A DNA stretch of 62,344 nt from assembly GCA_030614715.1 (NCBI GenBank), contig JAUWTM010000007.1, positions 1 through 62,344 of the forward strand. The letters are read 5' to 3'. Source of the stretch: Planctomycetota bacterium. GTDB taxonomy: Bacteria > JAJVIF01 > JAPKYR01. A program made the translations under genes and the position numbers. The notes beneath the pieces were generated by a model. That model searched no databases. It was not told the origin of the DNA and saw only the letters and a list, made by a program, of their open reading frames with translations. Positions 25,930 through 33,848 of the stretch are shown here, piece after piece (position 1 is the first letter of the stretch; each line of letters starts with the position of its first letter).

Positions 25930-28251
25930 CTATCCCAGCACAAGTCCGTAGACAGCGAAATATAACGGACCGCCAATCTCCATGCTGAACCACACGTGGA
26001 TCTCGTAGTTAATCGGATCAACGTCGATATTGGCCGGATAACCGGGAACACCGAGCAGTGCCGGCATCGGGTTACCGTGCTGATCGAAGGTTTCAACCGA
26101 CCATTCGGCGTTGCCCTCCTCAAGCACCACAAGCCAGTTATACGTGTAGTACCCGCCCTTGTTTGCTGGTAACAATGCTATATCCCGCGGAGTACCGTGG
26201 AACACGTCCAGGGTTGTCAGGTGCTGGTTCAGATCGCCTGAATCATCGGATGAAACCACGCTGAAACATTCAATCGCAGGTGGCGTAGTCTCCATGAACC
26301 AGCAGATCAGGTCTGTTGACCCGGTCACGCCCTGCGGATCGCTGTCAACTGCGAACCTCTCAAGGCAGGTGATATCTACGTAGCCGTTACCAACACCAGC
26401 CGGTACAACGGATGCAGACAGGTAAGTAATATCGTTTGAGAACGGGTTACCGGAGAAGCCATACTGGTATACACCAAGTATCACGGTGATTCCATCAGCA
26501 GGGATCGTGCCTTCAAGCGGATCATCAGCCTGGATCCAGTATATTTTGGCATCCTGAACGGTGCTGGACCAGTTAGCGCAGGCATCGATGAACCGGAAGT
26601 AACCTTTCGATGGATCAGGAATGCCAATCTGCATGGGTACTTGCCCGCTATTTGAATAGACCTCGTTGAAGAAAAATGCGTAATCGCGTTTCAGACCGCC
26701 AAGGAAGGTCGGTGACGGTGCTGCCGAGTAGGTGGATGATACGTATTGACCAAACTGGGAAACCTCGAACCGTCCGACGGTCTCCGGTGCCCCGTACAGG
26801 TCGATTGTTGAGTAGCCGAAGAATCCCGACATCGTGCTTACATGGCTGGCTTGAGCGTAATCCAGGTCGTACCTGAAGAGCTCGTAATCATTGTTGAAGA
26901 AATAGACACCCTGGTATGCTCCCGAGCCGACCACTGAAAAATCAGCTCCAACCGTGAACGGTGGGACACTGAGCAGTCCCGCGTTTTTCAGACTCCACTG
27001 CAGGGGGGGTACGTAGGATACGTTCGTTGTCTCGCGCTTAAATGCACTGACTTTTGAAGCTATGGGACCAAAGAACAACGAAAGGCCAGCCTGGGCGTAT
27101 GTCTCATTCGTTTCAACTGTGATCAGGTAATCCTTGTAGCCGTCCGATGTCAATGCATCCGGGATTATATCGACCTGGTACGTGGAATAGACCGGGTCGT
27201 TTGGACCGCCGCCGCTTCCGGGAACAACGGAAGCCGTAATTGGTGTTTCGATAATATCAGGGCTGTCGAATTTGACACTCTCGATTGCGTCAGGATGCCA
27301 TGTGTAGACATCTATCGACAGCCTCAGGATACCGCCGGTCCCGATACCTTCGAGCCACCAGAGTGTGTTTTCAACCACTTCAACCTCTATCGCGTAACCT
27401 TCAGGGGCATTTGCTGTAAGAGGAAAGTCATCGGGTACAACTGGATTCTGGGGATTTTGAGGCCCTTGCCAGCTGGCATCAACTGCGTACTGGAACTTAA
27501 GAAAATCGTCCGGATCATCCCCAAAGCTTATTTGATAGTGTCGGCGGTTGGTTGAACCGGCCTGGAAAACACCTCTACCGTCTGCAGGCACATCTATAAC
27601 ATCGGAGCTCAGACCAAGACCGTCAGCGAAATATTTATATCCGTTTACGGTCGCTGTGAAGTATCCCGCGCCGCCCTGGTTGCCAAACATACCGGGATGG
27701 AATCCAAATATTCCGGTGTTCGGAAACTCCTTGGGATTCCACCATCGAGTATGGCCATCAGCATTTATAAGATAGCCCTCGCCGGGTCCCGGGAATATCA
27801 GAGACTTATCGGTGAACGGGATATCAGATCCGGGAAGGAAAACAATACCGCGGACGTCGAATCCGGAGTACCGGTTCAGACCGGGGAATGGATGGGTAAG
27901 AATAACATCAACACCCACGTAATTACTCGGCACATCGATTATCAGCGTCCCCACGTCAAAAGTCAGGTCTGTCAATGCGGGAGGTTCAAGAAAATCAACG
28001 GCGTTCAGATGGAATGCAGCACCCCTGACGGGAACAACCTCAATATCACGGGTACTTTTCCTGATCGAAACATCCCATAAACCCCAGAGAATCCTGCCCG
28101 ACCCGCTGACGTCCGGTGCGGTCATCGAAGACAGATCCGAACCATTATTTTCAGGTGTCACAGGCTCGACTGAGCCACAGCCCGGTGATAAGCCAGCCAG
28201 TAGTAATATCGCGGCGGCACATACCACTGCCACGATGTTATGTCTAAGCAT
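25930..28251 (-). CDS. Lipoprotein D: N-module plus unassigned (propeller-like) C-terminal half
   Basis: 773 residues. The signal peptide ends at about Cys25 (GLSPGC), followed by the linker EPVTPENN. N-module about 50-400 is close to the family consensus: LWGLWDVSI, VVPVRGAAFHLN, HPFPGLNRYSGFDVRGIV, NADGHTRWWNPKEF, ATVNGYKYFADGL, FQAGSTNRRHYQ, FQYAVDASW, VPDDFPLTANAPE. The VYDWQG site is VYTWH. Residues about 410-773 have repeating 'VYFFNNDYELFRYDLD', 'STIDLYGAPETV' and 'GGYYTYNWLVVLEEGN' elements that suggest beta-propeller blades, but no named repeat is recognised. It is the shortest member of the family. A strong minus-strand promoter and an SD placed inside a hairpin precede it. Confidence 0.9.
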   Translation of the reverse strand: MLRHNIVAVVCAAAILLLAGLSPGCGSVEPVTPENNGSDLSSMTAPDVSGSGRILWGLWDVSIRKSTRDIEVVPVRGAAFHLNAVDFLEPPALTDLTFDVGTLIIDVPSNYVGVDVILTHPFPGLNRYSGFDVRGIVFLPGSDIPFTDKSLIFPGPGEGYLINADGHTRWWNPKEFPNTGIFGFHPGMFGNQGGAGYFTATVNGYKYFADGLGLSSDVIDVPADGRGVFQAGSTNRRHYQISFGDDPDDFLKFQYAVDASWQGPQNPQNPVVPDDFPLTANAPEGYAIEVEVVENTLWWLEGIGTGGILRLSIDVYTWHPDAIESVKFDSPDIIETPITASVVPGSGGGPNDPVYSTYQVDIIPDALTSDGYKDYLITVETNETYAQAGLSLFFGPIASKVSAFKRETTNVSYVPPLQWSLKNAGLLSVPPFTVGADFSVVGSGAYQGVYFFNNDYELFRYDLDYAQASHVSTMSGFFGYSTIDLYGAPETVGRFEVSQFGQYVSSTYSAAPSPTFLGGLKRDYAFFFNEVYSNSGQVPMQIGIPDPSKGYFRFIDACANWSSTVQDAKIYWIQADDPLEGTIPADGITVILGVYQYGFSGNPFSNDITYLSASVVPAGVGNGYVDITCLERFAVDSDPQGVTGSTDLICWFMETTPPAIECFSVVSSDDSGDLNQHLTTLDVFHGTPRDIALLPANKGGYYTYNWLVVLEEGNAEWSVETFDQHGNPMPALLGVPGYPANIDVDPINYEIHVWFSMEIGGPLYFAVYGLVLG

Positions 28252-28254
28252 AGT

Positions 28255-28269
28255 ACGGGAACCTCCCGT
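28255..28269 (-). promoter_or_regulatory. Hairpin that sequesters the SD of lipoprotein D
   Basis: On the minus strand ACGGGA-GGT-TCCCGT (28269-28255) forms a 6-bp stem with a 3-base loop. The SD GGGAGG is inside the left arm and loop, 4 bases from the hairpin end nearest the ATG. Confidence 0.45.
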
Positions 28270-28380
28270 GGATTTCGTACATCATCCCGCAGGCCTTGCA
28301 GTAAAACCTGCCTAATATATAGATGCAATCCAGACAGTCCTGCTTAAGGATACAGGAAACCCACCTTCCTGAATATATTC

Positions 28381-28409
28381 AATATACCCCGTGACTGGAG
28401 TACCGTCAA
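28381..28409 (-). promoter_or_regulatory. Near-consensus sigma70 promoter of lipoprotein D
   Basis: Minus strand TTGACG (28409-28404), 17-bp spacer, TATATT (28386-28381). Start predicted near 28374, leader about 123 bases. The leader also has CAGGAA/TTCCTG and GCAGG/CCTGC hairpins. Confidence 0.75.
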
Positions 28410-28822
28410 TAATTTTTGATTAAACTGTAACAGAAGCTATAGACCAAAAAGTATAATTTATCACGTAAAGCCCACAAATATTTGCCAGAAGTGGGAACCT
28501 CCAGAAGATCGATCGCTTGCCGGACGGTGTATAACTGTATTCATATGATTTTGTATTACTTGATAATTCGCATGGCAGTAGTAAATATGAAAGCTGAATT
28601 ATTAATAAATAATATGAGAAAATTATTATTAAATGCTATTAAGTATTGGGGCCTCAATCCCACTGTTAATGCCTTATATTTAACAACTCGCACCAGAGGA
28701 TGTTATCCCGGCAGATAAAAAGCCCTTGACGAGGAGCGTATGACATTGTAAATGAAAATTGACTTCTCGGATTGCGACTACATTCTTCTTCTCACAGAAG
28801 ATGTGGAAATGGGAGAGAAAAG
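28410..28822. other. AT-rich intergenic region, no supported gene
   Basis: A 78-codon open frame at 28482-28718 has no SD and an unconvincing sequence, so I do not call it. A TTGACG at 28725-28730 has no good -10. Nothing else is recognised. Confidence 0.3.
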
Positions 28823-29050
28823 ATGAGGGGCTTACTTCCTACCGCTTTAAGAAAAAAGGACGGTAAATCGTCCTCTAAAGACGGGAAAGACGAACCGGTG
28901 CAAGGGAAACCGCGGAAAGATGGACGCGGTTTTTTTGTTGGTTCGTCGAATACCGGATCACTAGACATCAGGCGCATCATTTGGACAGTACCACCCATCT
29001 ACCCGTTCGACCGTGACGATCCTGGAGATAACACAGGTTTTATCATGTAA
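28823..29050 (+). CDS. Possible small hypothetical protein
   Basis: 75 codons from an ATG at 28823 with an SD-like GGGAGAG (28811-28817, spacing 5). The product is basic and Gly/Lys/Asp-rich at its N-terminal half (LRKKDGKSSSKDGKDEP), then VGSSNTGSLDIRRIIWTVPPIYP, ending in GFIM. No homologue is recognised. It could be a real small protein or chance. It lies alone between lipoprotein D and the kinase gene. Confidence 0.35.
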   Translation: MRGLLPTALRKKDGKSSSKDGKDEPVQGKPRKDGRGFFVGSSNTGSLDIRRIIWTVPPIYPFDRDDPGDNTGFIM

Positions 29051-29297
29051 TTCCGCGTTTCACATTTCCAGATTTATCACAGCCCAATTTATTCAACCGC
29101 GTTCACCATTAATATTTCACGTATCAGGTCCCTGGGTTAATTCCTTCACTCGTATTCCAAATTTTAATCTTTAATCAGGCAGATAAAGGTCTATTGCATG
29201 ATTTACGGAAGTAAACCATGTATGTACATCTGGTTACTTAGGTAGATAAAAACAGATTGAGACGGAAACAAAAATACGAGGGATATATATATTGTAG

Positions 29298-32200
29298 ATG
29301 GCTGACGATCCACGGACATATCTTGGGGTGCGGCTCAAGGGCCGATACCTTATCGAGGACCACATTGGCAGTGGCCTGTCCGCGCATGCGTTCCGGGCAT
29401 ACGACACACTGCTGCAGGGTCGCGTGGTAGTCAAGATCATCAAGAGCGCAATTGCCGGCGTGGCTATCGATCTCGGTGAAAGCTGGAAGGAAGAAAGCCG
29501 GAAGGCCATGCAGGTCAGGGGACACCCTCACATCGCGAGCATCCTCGATCTGGGAGAGGAACAGCTCGAGTTGAGCGACGGTGAAGAAACGTTGCACTTC
29601 ATAGTCACCGAGTTCATCGAAGGAAAGACCCTCCGCGACCTTGCCGCTGACCGGGTGCCGCTGGATGCATCAGCCCTGCTGACAATCTGCCACCAGCTTC
29701 TAGGAACCCTTGATTTCCTGCAGGCTCGCAAGCTGTCGCACGACGATCTCCATGCAGGTAATATCATGGTCTCGCACCTTGGTGCGGATAAGCCGTTTAT
29801 CAAGGTGATCGATTTCGGAATGGCGTCGAACACCCTTATCCCGAAGAGCAGGGAGAAGGATATTCACTTTGCTCTTAACCAGCTCGATCATCTTTGCCAG
29901 AAGTCCCTTGCGATCGAAACCGAATCAACCACGAGATCGATCCTGGAAGGACTCGCCGCCCTGCTTAAAAAAGCACAGAATTTCATACCTACCGGACGAA
30001 TGCAGATAGCCGATGTGGTTGGGGATATTGAAATCCTGCTCCAGGAACTCAGTAAAAGCCCAGTCAGCGGGACGCGGGCTACGACTGCCAGCGATGGCCC
30101 GAGGCGGAGGATCGATATCATCCGTCGAACGCCGTTTATAGGTCGTGAATCTGAGATTGAGAGGCTTTACGGCATCACTACAGGTGCGTTTGTTTCCAAG
30201 CAGGGCGCAATGATGTTCATTTCCGGTGAAGCCGGTATAGGCAAGACCCGACTCGTCGATGAGATCCTCGGGCGTGTGGCCACCGAACGCAAGCGCCACC
30301 TCCTCCTGTACAACAGGTGCAACCAGGAACCCACCCTGCCATACACATCGTTATTCAAGGCGATCACTGATTTCCTCGATGACATACCGGGGCAGGATGA
30401 TGAGGAAAAATTGAAAGTTGTCCTCGGTTCAGAGCATACTCTTGCCAAACCGGTCGCGAATCTGATAAGTGAGTACAGGAACGAGGCCAGGGGTAAAACC
30501 GACAGGAACGCTGATGGATCTGCCTCAGCCAACACTGAGTACCTGATAACCGGATTCCTTACACAGACCGCTCTTAACACACCGATTGTACTTTTCCTCG
30601 ACGATCTGCACTGGGCGGATACAGCAACAATCGAGTTCCTTGAATTTCTCGCCCCCAGGATCAAGGAAGCACCGATAGTGGTCTTCGGTACTCACAGGCC
30701 TGAGGATCTGTCACCTGATCTGGCTGGAACACCGCATCCGCTGGCTGAGCTGCACATTGCGCTTGAGAACGAATCATCGTGCAGGTTCACGGAGATCACA
30801 GGCCTTGAGCGTGAGAATGTTGAAGAGATCCTTTCAAATATTTACAGGTTCGTGGTGCCAGCCGACTTCACAACGCTTTCCGATGCGGTCAGAAACATGG
30901 CGGGTGGTAATCCATTCTACCTGTTCGAGATTATCGGCCTGATGGAGGACGAGAACATTCTCGTCGAGCGCGGTGAAAATTCCTGGGTGCTCGAAAGCGA
31001 CCTGAACAGATTCCTGGTTCCCGACTCCATCAACGAACTGATCCATCGAAGGGTCGATAAACTGACCCTGAACGAGATCCTGTTCCTGAGGTCTGCGGCT
31101 CTGCAGGGCGACACTTTCGATCTCAATCTGCTGAAGCGGATGTACATTCCCCCCGAAGGGGATATTGATGAGATCCTCGGCAGCCTGCTCAGTAATCACG
31201 GGATCATCAAGCCCAGGACCGACAGCCAGTATGCCTTCTGCCATCACCAGATCAGGCGTGCCATTCTTCGCAATATCCCTCCGGATGACGTGGAACGCGG
31301 TCACGGTGATATCGCACGTCTGCTGCTTGATATATCGAGCGAGACGAAGGCTCCGATACCTCATCATCTTGTCGCTCATCACCTGATGAGATCGGGGGAA
31401 ACAAAATCAGCGACCCAGCACTTCCATGCAGCCGGCAAACGGGCTTTGAATGCCCTGCATTTTCACCTTGCGGTCGACCACCTCAGGCATGCGACAGATC
31501 TCCTCAGTACTGCGGACATGCACGACGACCTCGCCATTGATATCACACTCGACCTGCTTGAAGCGGTCAAACCCGTTGGGGACAGGAAACTCCACGAGGT
31601 CGCGATCCACCAGCTGCAGGCTATCGCCGGGCACAGCGAGAGAAAAGACCTTGAACTTCGGGCCCTCCTCGAGGAATGCATCTACCTGAGAATGCTGAGC
31701 GAGAACGAAAAGTCCCTGAAGGTTGCGAACAACCTGGTTGAACTGGCGAAGGATGCCGATAATGAGGCTATCGAGGCCGCAGCGCTCAAGGAAGCAGGAA
31801 CCACGAGCTACCTCATGGGTAACATGGAGGAAGCCGAGGAGCATTTCCACCAGGCTGCGGGCATTCTCGCAAGCACAGGCGACCGTGCACAGCTTGCACG
31901 TGTCTACAACAACCTCGGGCTGGTCTGCAGGAACACAATGCGCCAGGGCGAAATGATACGGTACTTCAACCGCGCACTCGAAATTTTCAGGGAAATAAAG
32001 GATAACATCGGACAGAGGTTCCCCCTTGGTAACCTTGGAATCGTCTATTTCGAGCGCGGCGAGTACGAACGAGCCATGGAGTGCTTCCTTGCACTGAAGG
32101 CGTCACTCGGTGGACAGGCTGACCTCATGATGGAGGCAAAGGTAGACTTCTCGATGGGTGAAATCTACCTTGAGGTAGGGCTTCTCGACTACGCCCGTGA

Positions 32201-32834
32201 GGCGTGCGAGCGAGCCCTGCAGACCTTCATGACTATCGGTAACAGGCAGGGTGAGAGCGAAGTACTCGGCACGCTTGGCGGAATTCACCTTGCGAAAGGG
32301 GACATCCAGATCGCCAGGGGATACTTCGAGCGATCGATCGAGGTCAAGAAGGCCATCGGGAACATGGTCGGCATGCTTCATTCTCAGATCACTCTCGCCC
32401 GGATCGCTAACATGGAAGGCCGTCATGAAGAGGCTATCAGGATATCCAAAGAGGTTCTGGAGAGCGCCAAGCAGAGAAATCTCAGGTCGATCGAACTTGA
32501 ATGCCTTACCGAGCTGATGTCGGCTAAAGCCCAGCTTGAGGACGCTGCATCGGCACTCAGCATTCTGACTACTGAAGAAAATCCTGAGAACCTGACCGCA
32601 GGTATCAATTCAGCACTGATTACCTTTGCATTCAAGGTCGGCGAACTCGCTTTCCAGGCCGGCGATGAGAGCAAGGCGCTCGATTACATCGGCCTTTCAG
32701 GAAAAATCGTCGAGGACATCCTCGAGAGCATCTCCGAGGCGGAGTGGCGTGAAGCCTACGAGCATAAACGCGAGCGAATCCTCGAAACCTACCGGCGTCT
32801 CAAGCCGGCAATCGCCCATTCGGATTTGGAATAG
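29298..32834 (+). CDS. Ser/Thr kinase-like / AAA-type ATPase / TPR multidomain regulator
   Basis: 1178 residues. Kinase-like domain 15-250: Gly loop IGSGLSAHAF, Lys46 (VVVKIIK), Glu in KEESRKA, HDDLHAGN at 148-154 (the usual HRD is HDD; the catalytic Asp150 is kept), DFG 172-174. The segment between DFG and the following conserved Asp188 is only about 14 residues, so the activation loop and APE motif are missing. A STAND/AAA-type ATPase follows: FIGRESEIERL, P-loop GEAGIGKT 310-317, Walker B VLFLDDLHWAD 431-441, helical middle region, then TPR-like helices from about 760 to 1150 (for example RVYNNLGLVCRN, LGNLGIVYFERGEYERAME, EVLGTLGGIHLAKGD). The layout resembles PknK and other kinase-coupled signal ATPases. 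Substrate unknown. No SD; a TATATA lies just upstream of the ATG. Confidence 0.88.
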   Translation: MADDPRTYLGVRLKGRYLIEDHIGSGLSAHAFRAYDTLLQGRVVVKIIKSAIAGVAIDLGESWKEESRKAMQVRGHPHIASILDLGEEQLELSDGEETLHFIVTEFIEGKTLRDLAADRVPLDASALLTICHQLLGTLDFLQARKLSHDDLHAGNIMVSHLGADKPFIKVIDFGMASNTLIPKSREKDIHFALNQLDHLCQKSLAIETESTTRSILEGLAALLKKAQNFIPTGRMQIADVVGDIEILLQELSKSPVSGTRATTASDGPRRRIDIIRRTPFIGRESEIERLYGITTGAFVSKQGAMMFISGEAGIGKTRLVDEILGRVATERKRHLLLYNRCNQEPTLPYTSLFKAITDFLDDIPGQDDEEKLKVVLGSEHTLAKPVANLISEYRNEARGKTDRNADGSASANTEYLITGFLTQTALNTPIVLFLDDLHWADTATIEFLEFLAPRIKEAPIVVFGTHRPEDLSPDLAGTPHPLAELHIALENESSCRFTEITGLERENVEEILSNIYRFVVPADFTTLSDAVRNMAGGNPFYLFEIIGLMEDENILVERGENSWVLESDLNRFLVPDSINELIHRRVDKLTLNEILFLRSAALQGDTFDLNLLKRMYIPPEGDIDEILGSLLSNHGIIKPRTDSQYAFCHHQIRRAILRNIPPDDVERGHGDIARLLLDISSETKAPIPHHLVAHHLMRSGETKSATQHFHAAGKRALNALHFHLAVDHLRHATDLLSTADMHDDLAIDITLDLLEAVKPVGDRKLHEVAIHQLQAIAGHSERKDLELRALLEECIYLRMLSENEKSLKVANNLVELAKDADNEAIEAAALKEAGTTSYLMGNMEEAEEHFHQAAGILASTGDRAQLARVYNNLGLVCRNTMRQGEMIRYFNRALEIFREIKDNIGQRFPLGNLGIVYFERGEYERAMECFLALKASLGGQADLMMEAKVDFSMGEIYLEVGLLDYAREACERALQTFMTIGNRQGESEVLGTLGGIHLAKGDIQIARGYFERSIEVKKAIGNMVGMLHSQITLARIANMEGRHEEAIRISKEVLESAKQRNLRSIELECLTELMSAKAQLEDAASALSILTTEENPENLTAGINSALITFAFKVGELAFQAGDESKALDYIGLSGKIVEDILESISEAEWREAYEHKRERILETYRRLKPAIAHSDLE

Positions 32835-32848
32835 GTTAATATTATCCT

Positions 32849-33448
32849 GTGAGCGACCTGACCGCGTCATCCCGGGATTTTAATTTCGCACCTGTTATCA
32901 ACGGGAGCAGGCTAATCCTCCGCACCTATGACGAACAAAGGGATCTCGCACCAATTTTCGAGATTCTTACCGACCCAGGGGTAACCGAACCGCTGGGTCT
33001 GACGTCCCCCGCGATTACAATTGAAAAACTGCGGCAATCAAAGCAGGAAAGAATTGACAGTAACTCCAGCTCCGATTGGACAGTGTTTCTGGTCGTCGAG
33101 GGAGCTGAAGAAATCATCGGTGAGATCGGTATCGCCTTCTGGGACGAGGAAAATCATGTTGTCGAGGTGTTCCTAGCAATCCATCCGGAATACTGGGGAC
33201 ACTCTTACGGTATTGAAGCCCTTTCCACACTGATGAGTTGGATCTTCAGCAGGTCAACACTGGCTGTAGTACGTGCCCAGATCCTTGAGAGGAACACCAG
33301 GTCGCTCAGGCTGGTATCAAAGCTGGGATTCAGGGAGTCCGGACGCAGGTTCGTTCATCCCGACCCCCTCAGCAACTTCGAAGGAGGGACGTCGTTGATG
33401 CTGGACTGCAGGGAGCATGAATTCAGGCGGTTTTCAATCCCTGATTAG
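32849..33448 (+). CDS. GNAT-family N-acetyltransferase (RimJ/RimL-like)
   Basis: 199 residues from GTG 32849, 14 bases after the kinase gene. The pattern is RimJ/L-like: SRLILRTYDEQRDLAPIFEI near the start, GEIGIAFWDEENHVVEVFLAIHPEYWGHSYGIEAL (acceptor and acetyl-CoA P-loop region, here HSYG in place of RGYG/Q.G.G), and ERNTRSLRLVSKLGFRESG at the end. It would acetylate an amine of a protein or small molecule. It is probably co-transcribed with the kinase, although a TAATAT hexamer (32837-32842) ends 7 bases before the GTG and could give a leaderless transcript; no SD is visible. Confidence 0.85.
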   Translation: MSDLTASSRDFNFAPVINGSRLILRTYDEQRDLAPIFEILTDPGVTEPLGLTSPAITIEKLRQSKQERIDSNSSSDWTVFLVVEGAEEIIGEIGIAFWDEENHVVEVFLAIHPEYWGHSYGIEALSTLMSWIFSRSTLAVVRAQILERNTRSLRLVSKLGFRESGRRFVHPDPLSNFEGGTSLMLDCREHEFRRFSIPD

Positions 33449-33456
33449 CATGAAGG

Positions 33457-33777
33457 CGCGACATCCCGTGGAGGGGCAACTACTGAGGGAGGAGCAACTA
33501 CTGGGGGGGGCGACATCCTGTCGGCCGGAGCGGAATCGTCCCGATTTCGCATTCCTAACAAAATCTCAAGGTAACCTTGTCATGGAATCGCGCACGGGAC
33601 GTACCCGATCCCGCGGACCGGAGGTCCCCGCTCCCAGTAAACATGACAACACACCCTATAAGGGCCAACAGCTCTCAAAGATGACTACTGGGAGGGGCGA
33701 CATCCTGTGGTGGGTGACTACTGGGGGGGGGTGACATCCTGTCAGCCGGAGCGGGATCGTCCCGATTTCGCATTCCT
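33457..33777. repeat. GC-rich modular intergenic repeat array
   Basis: 400 bases between the GNAT gene and lipoprotein E hold no gene. Two near-identical ~60-bp units lie at 33497-33556 and 33717-33777 (ACTACTG, a G-run, GACATCCTGTC, GCCGGAGCGG, ATCGTCCCGATTTCGCATT). Shorter versions lie at about 33457-33493 and 33681-33714. A different 53-bp unit (33586-33638) sits between them and recurs elsewhere. Confidence 0.8.
33586..33638 (+). repeat. Dispersed 53-bp GC-rich repeat, copy 1
   Basis: Begins AATCGCGCACGGGACGTACC and ends CGCTCCCAGT. It includes the small palindrome GGACC-GGA-GGTCC. By direct reading it is identical over 53 bases to 36812-36864, and related to the reverse complement of 44518-44571. 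Confidence 0.85.
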
Positions 33778-33798
33778 TTCTTCCTCTGAAATACATAG

Positions 33799-33804
33799 TA
33801 TAAT
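33799..33804 (+). promoter_or_regulatory. -10 element of lipoprotein E
   Basis: TATAAT 44 bases before the ATG and 22 bases after the repeat array. The -35 is weak. Confidence 0.4.
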
Positions 33805-33848
33805 TAGTATACCTTGATAATCTTCTGTTATTTTTCCGACCGCTGCCA

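Noticed and set aside
28482-28718. 78-codon open frame between lipoprotein D and the kinase
   Set aside because: No SD, low-complexity AT-rich sequence, no family likeness.
29298-30050. Pseudokinase reading of the kinase-like domain
   Set aside because: Lys46, Glu, catalytic Asp150 and DFG are all present; only the activation segment is missing, so loss of activity cannot be claimed.
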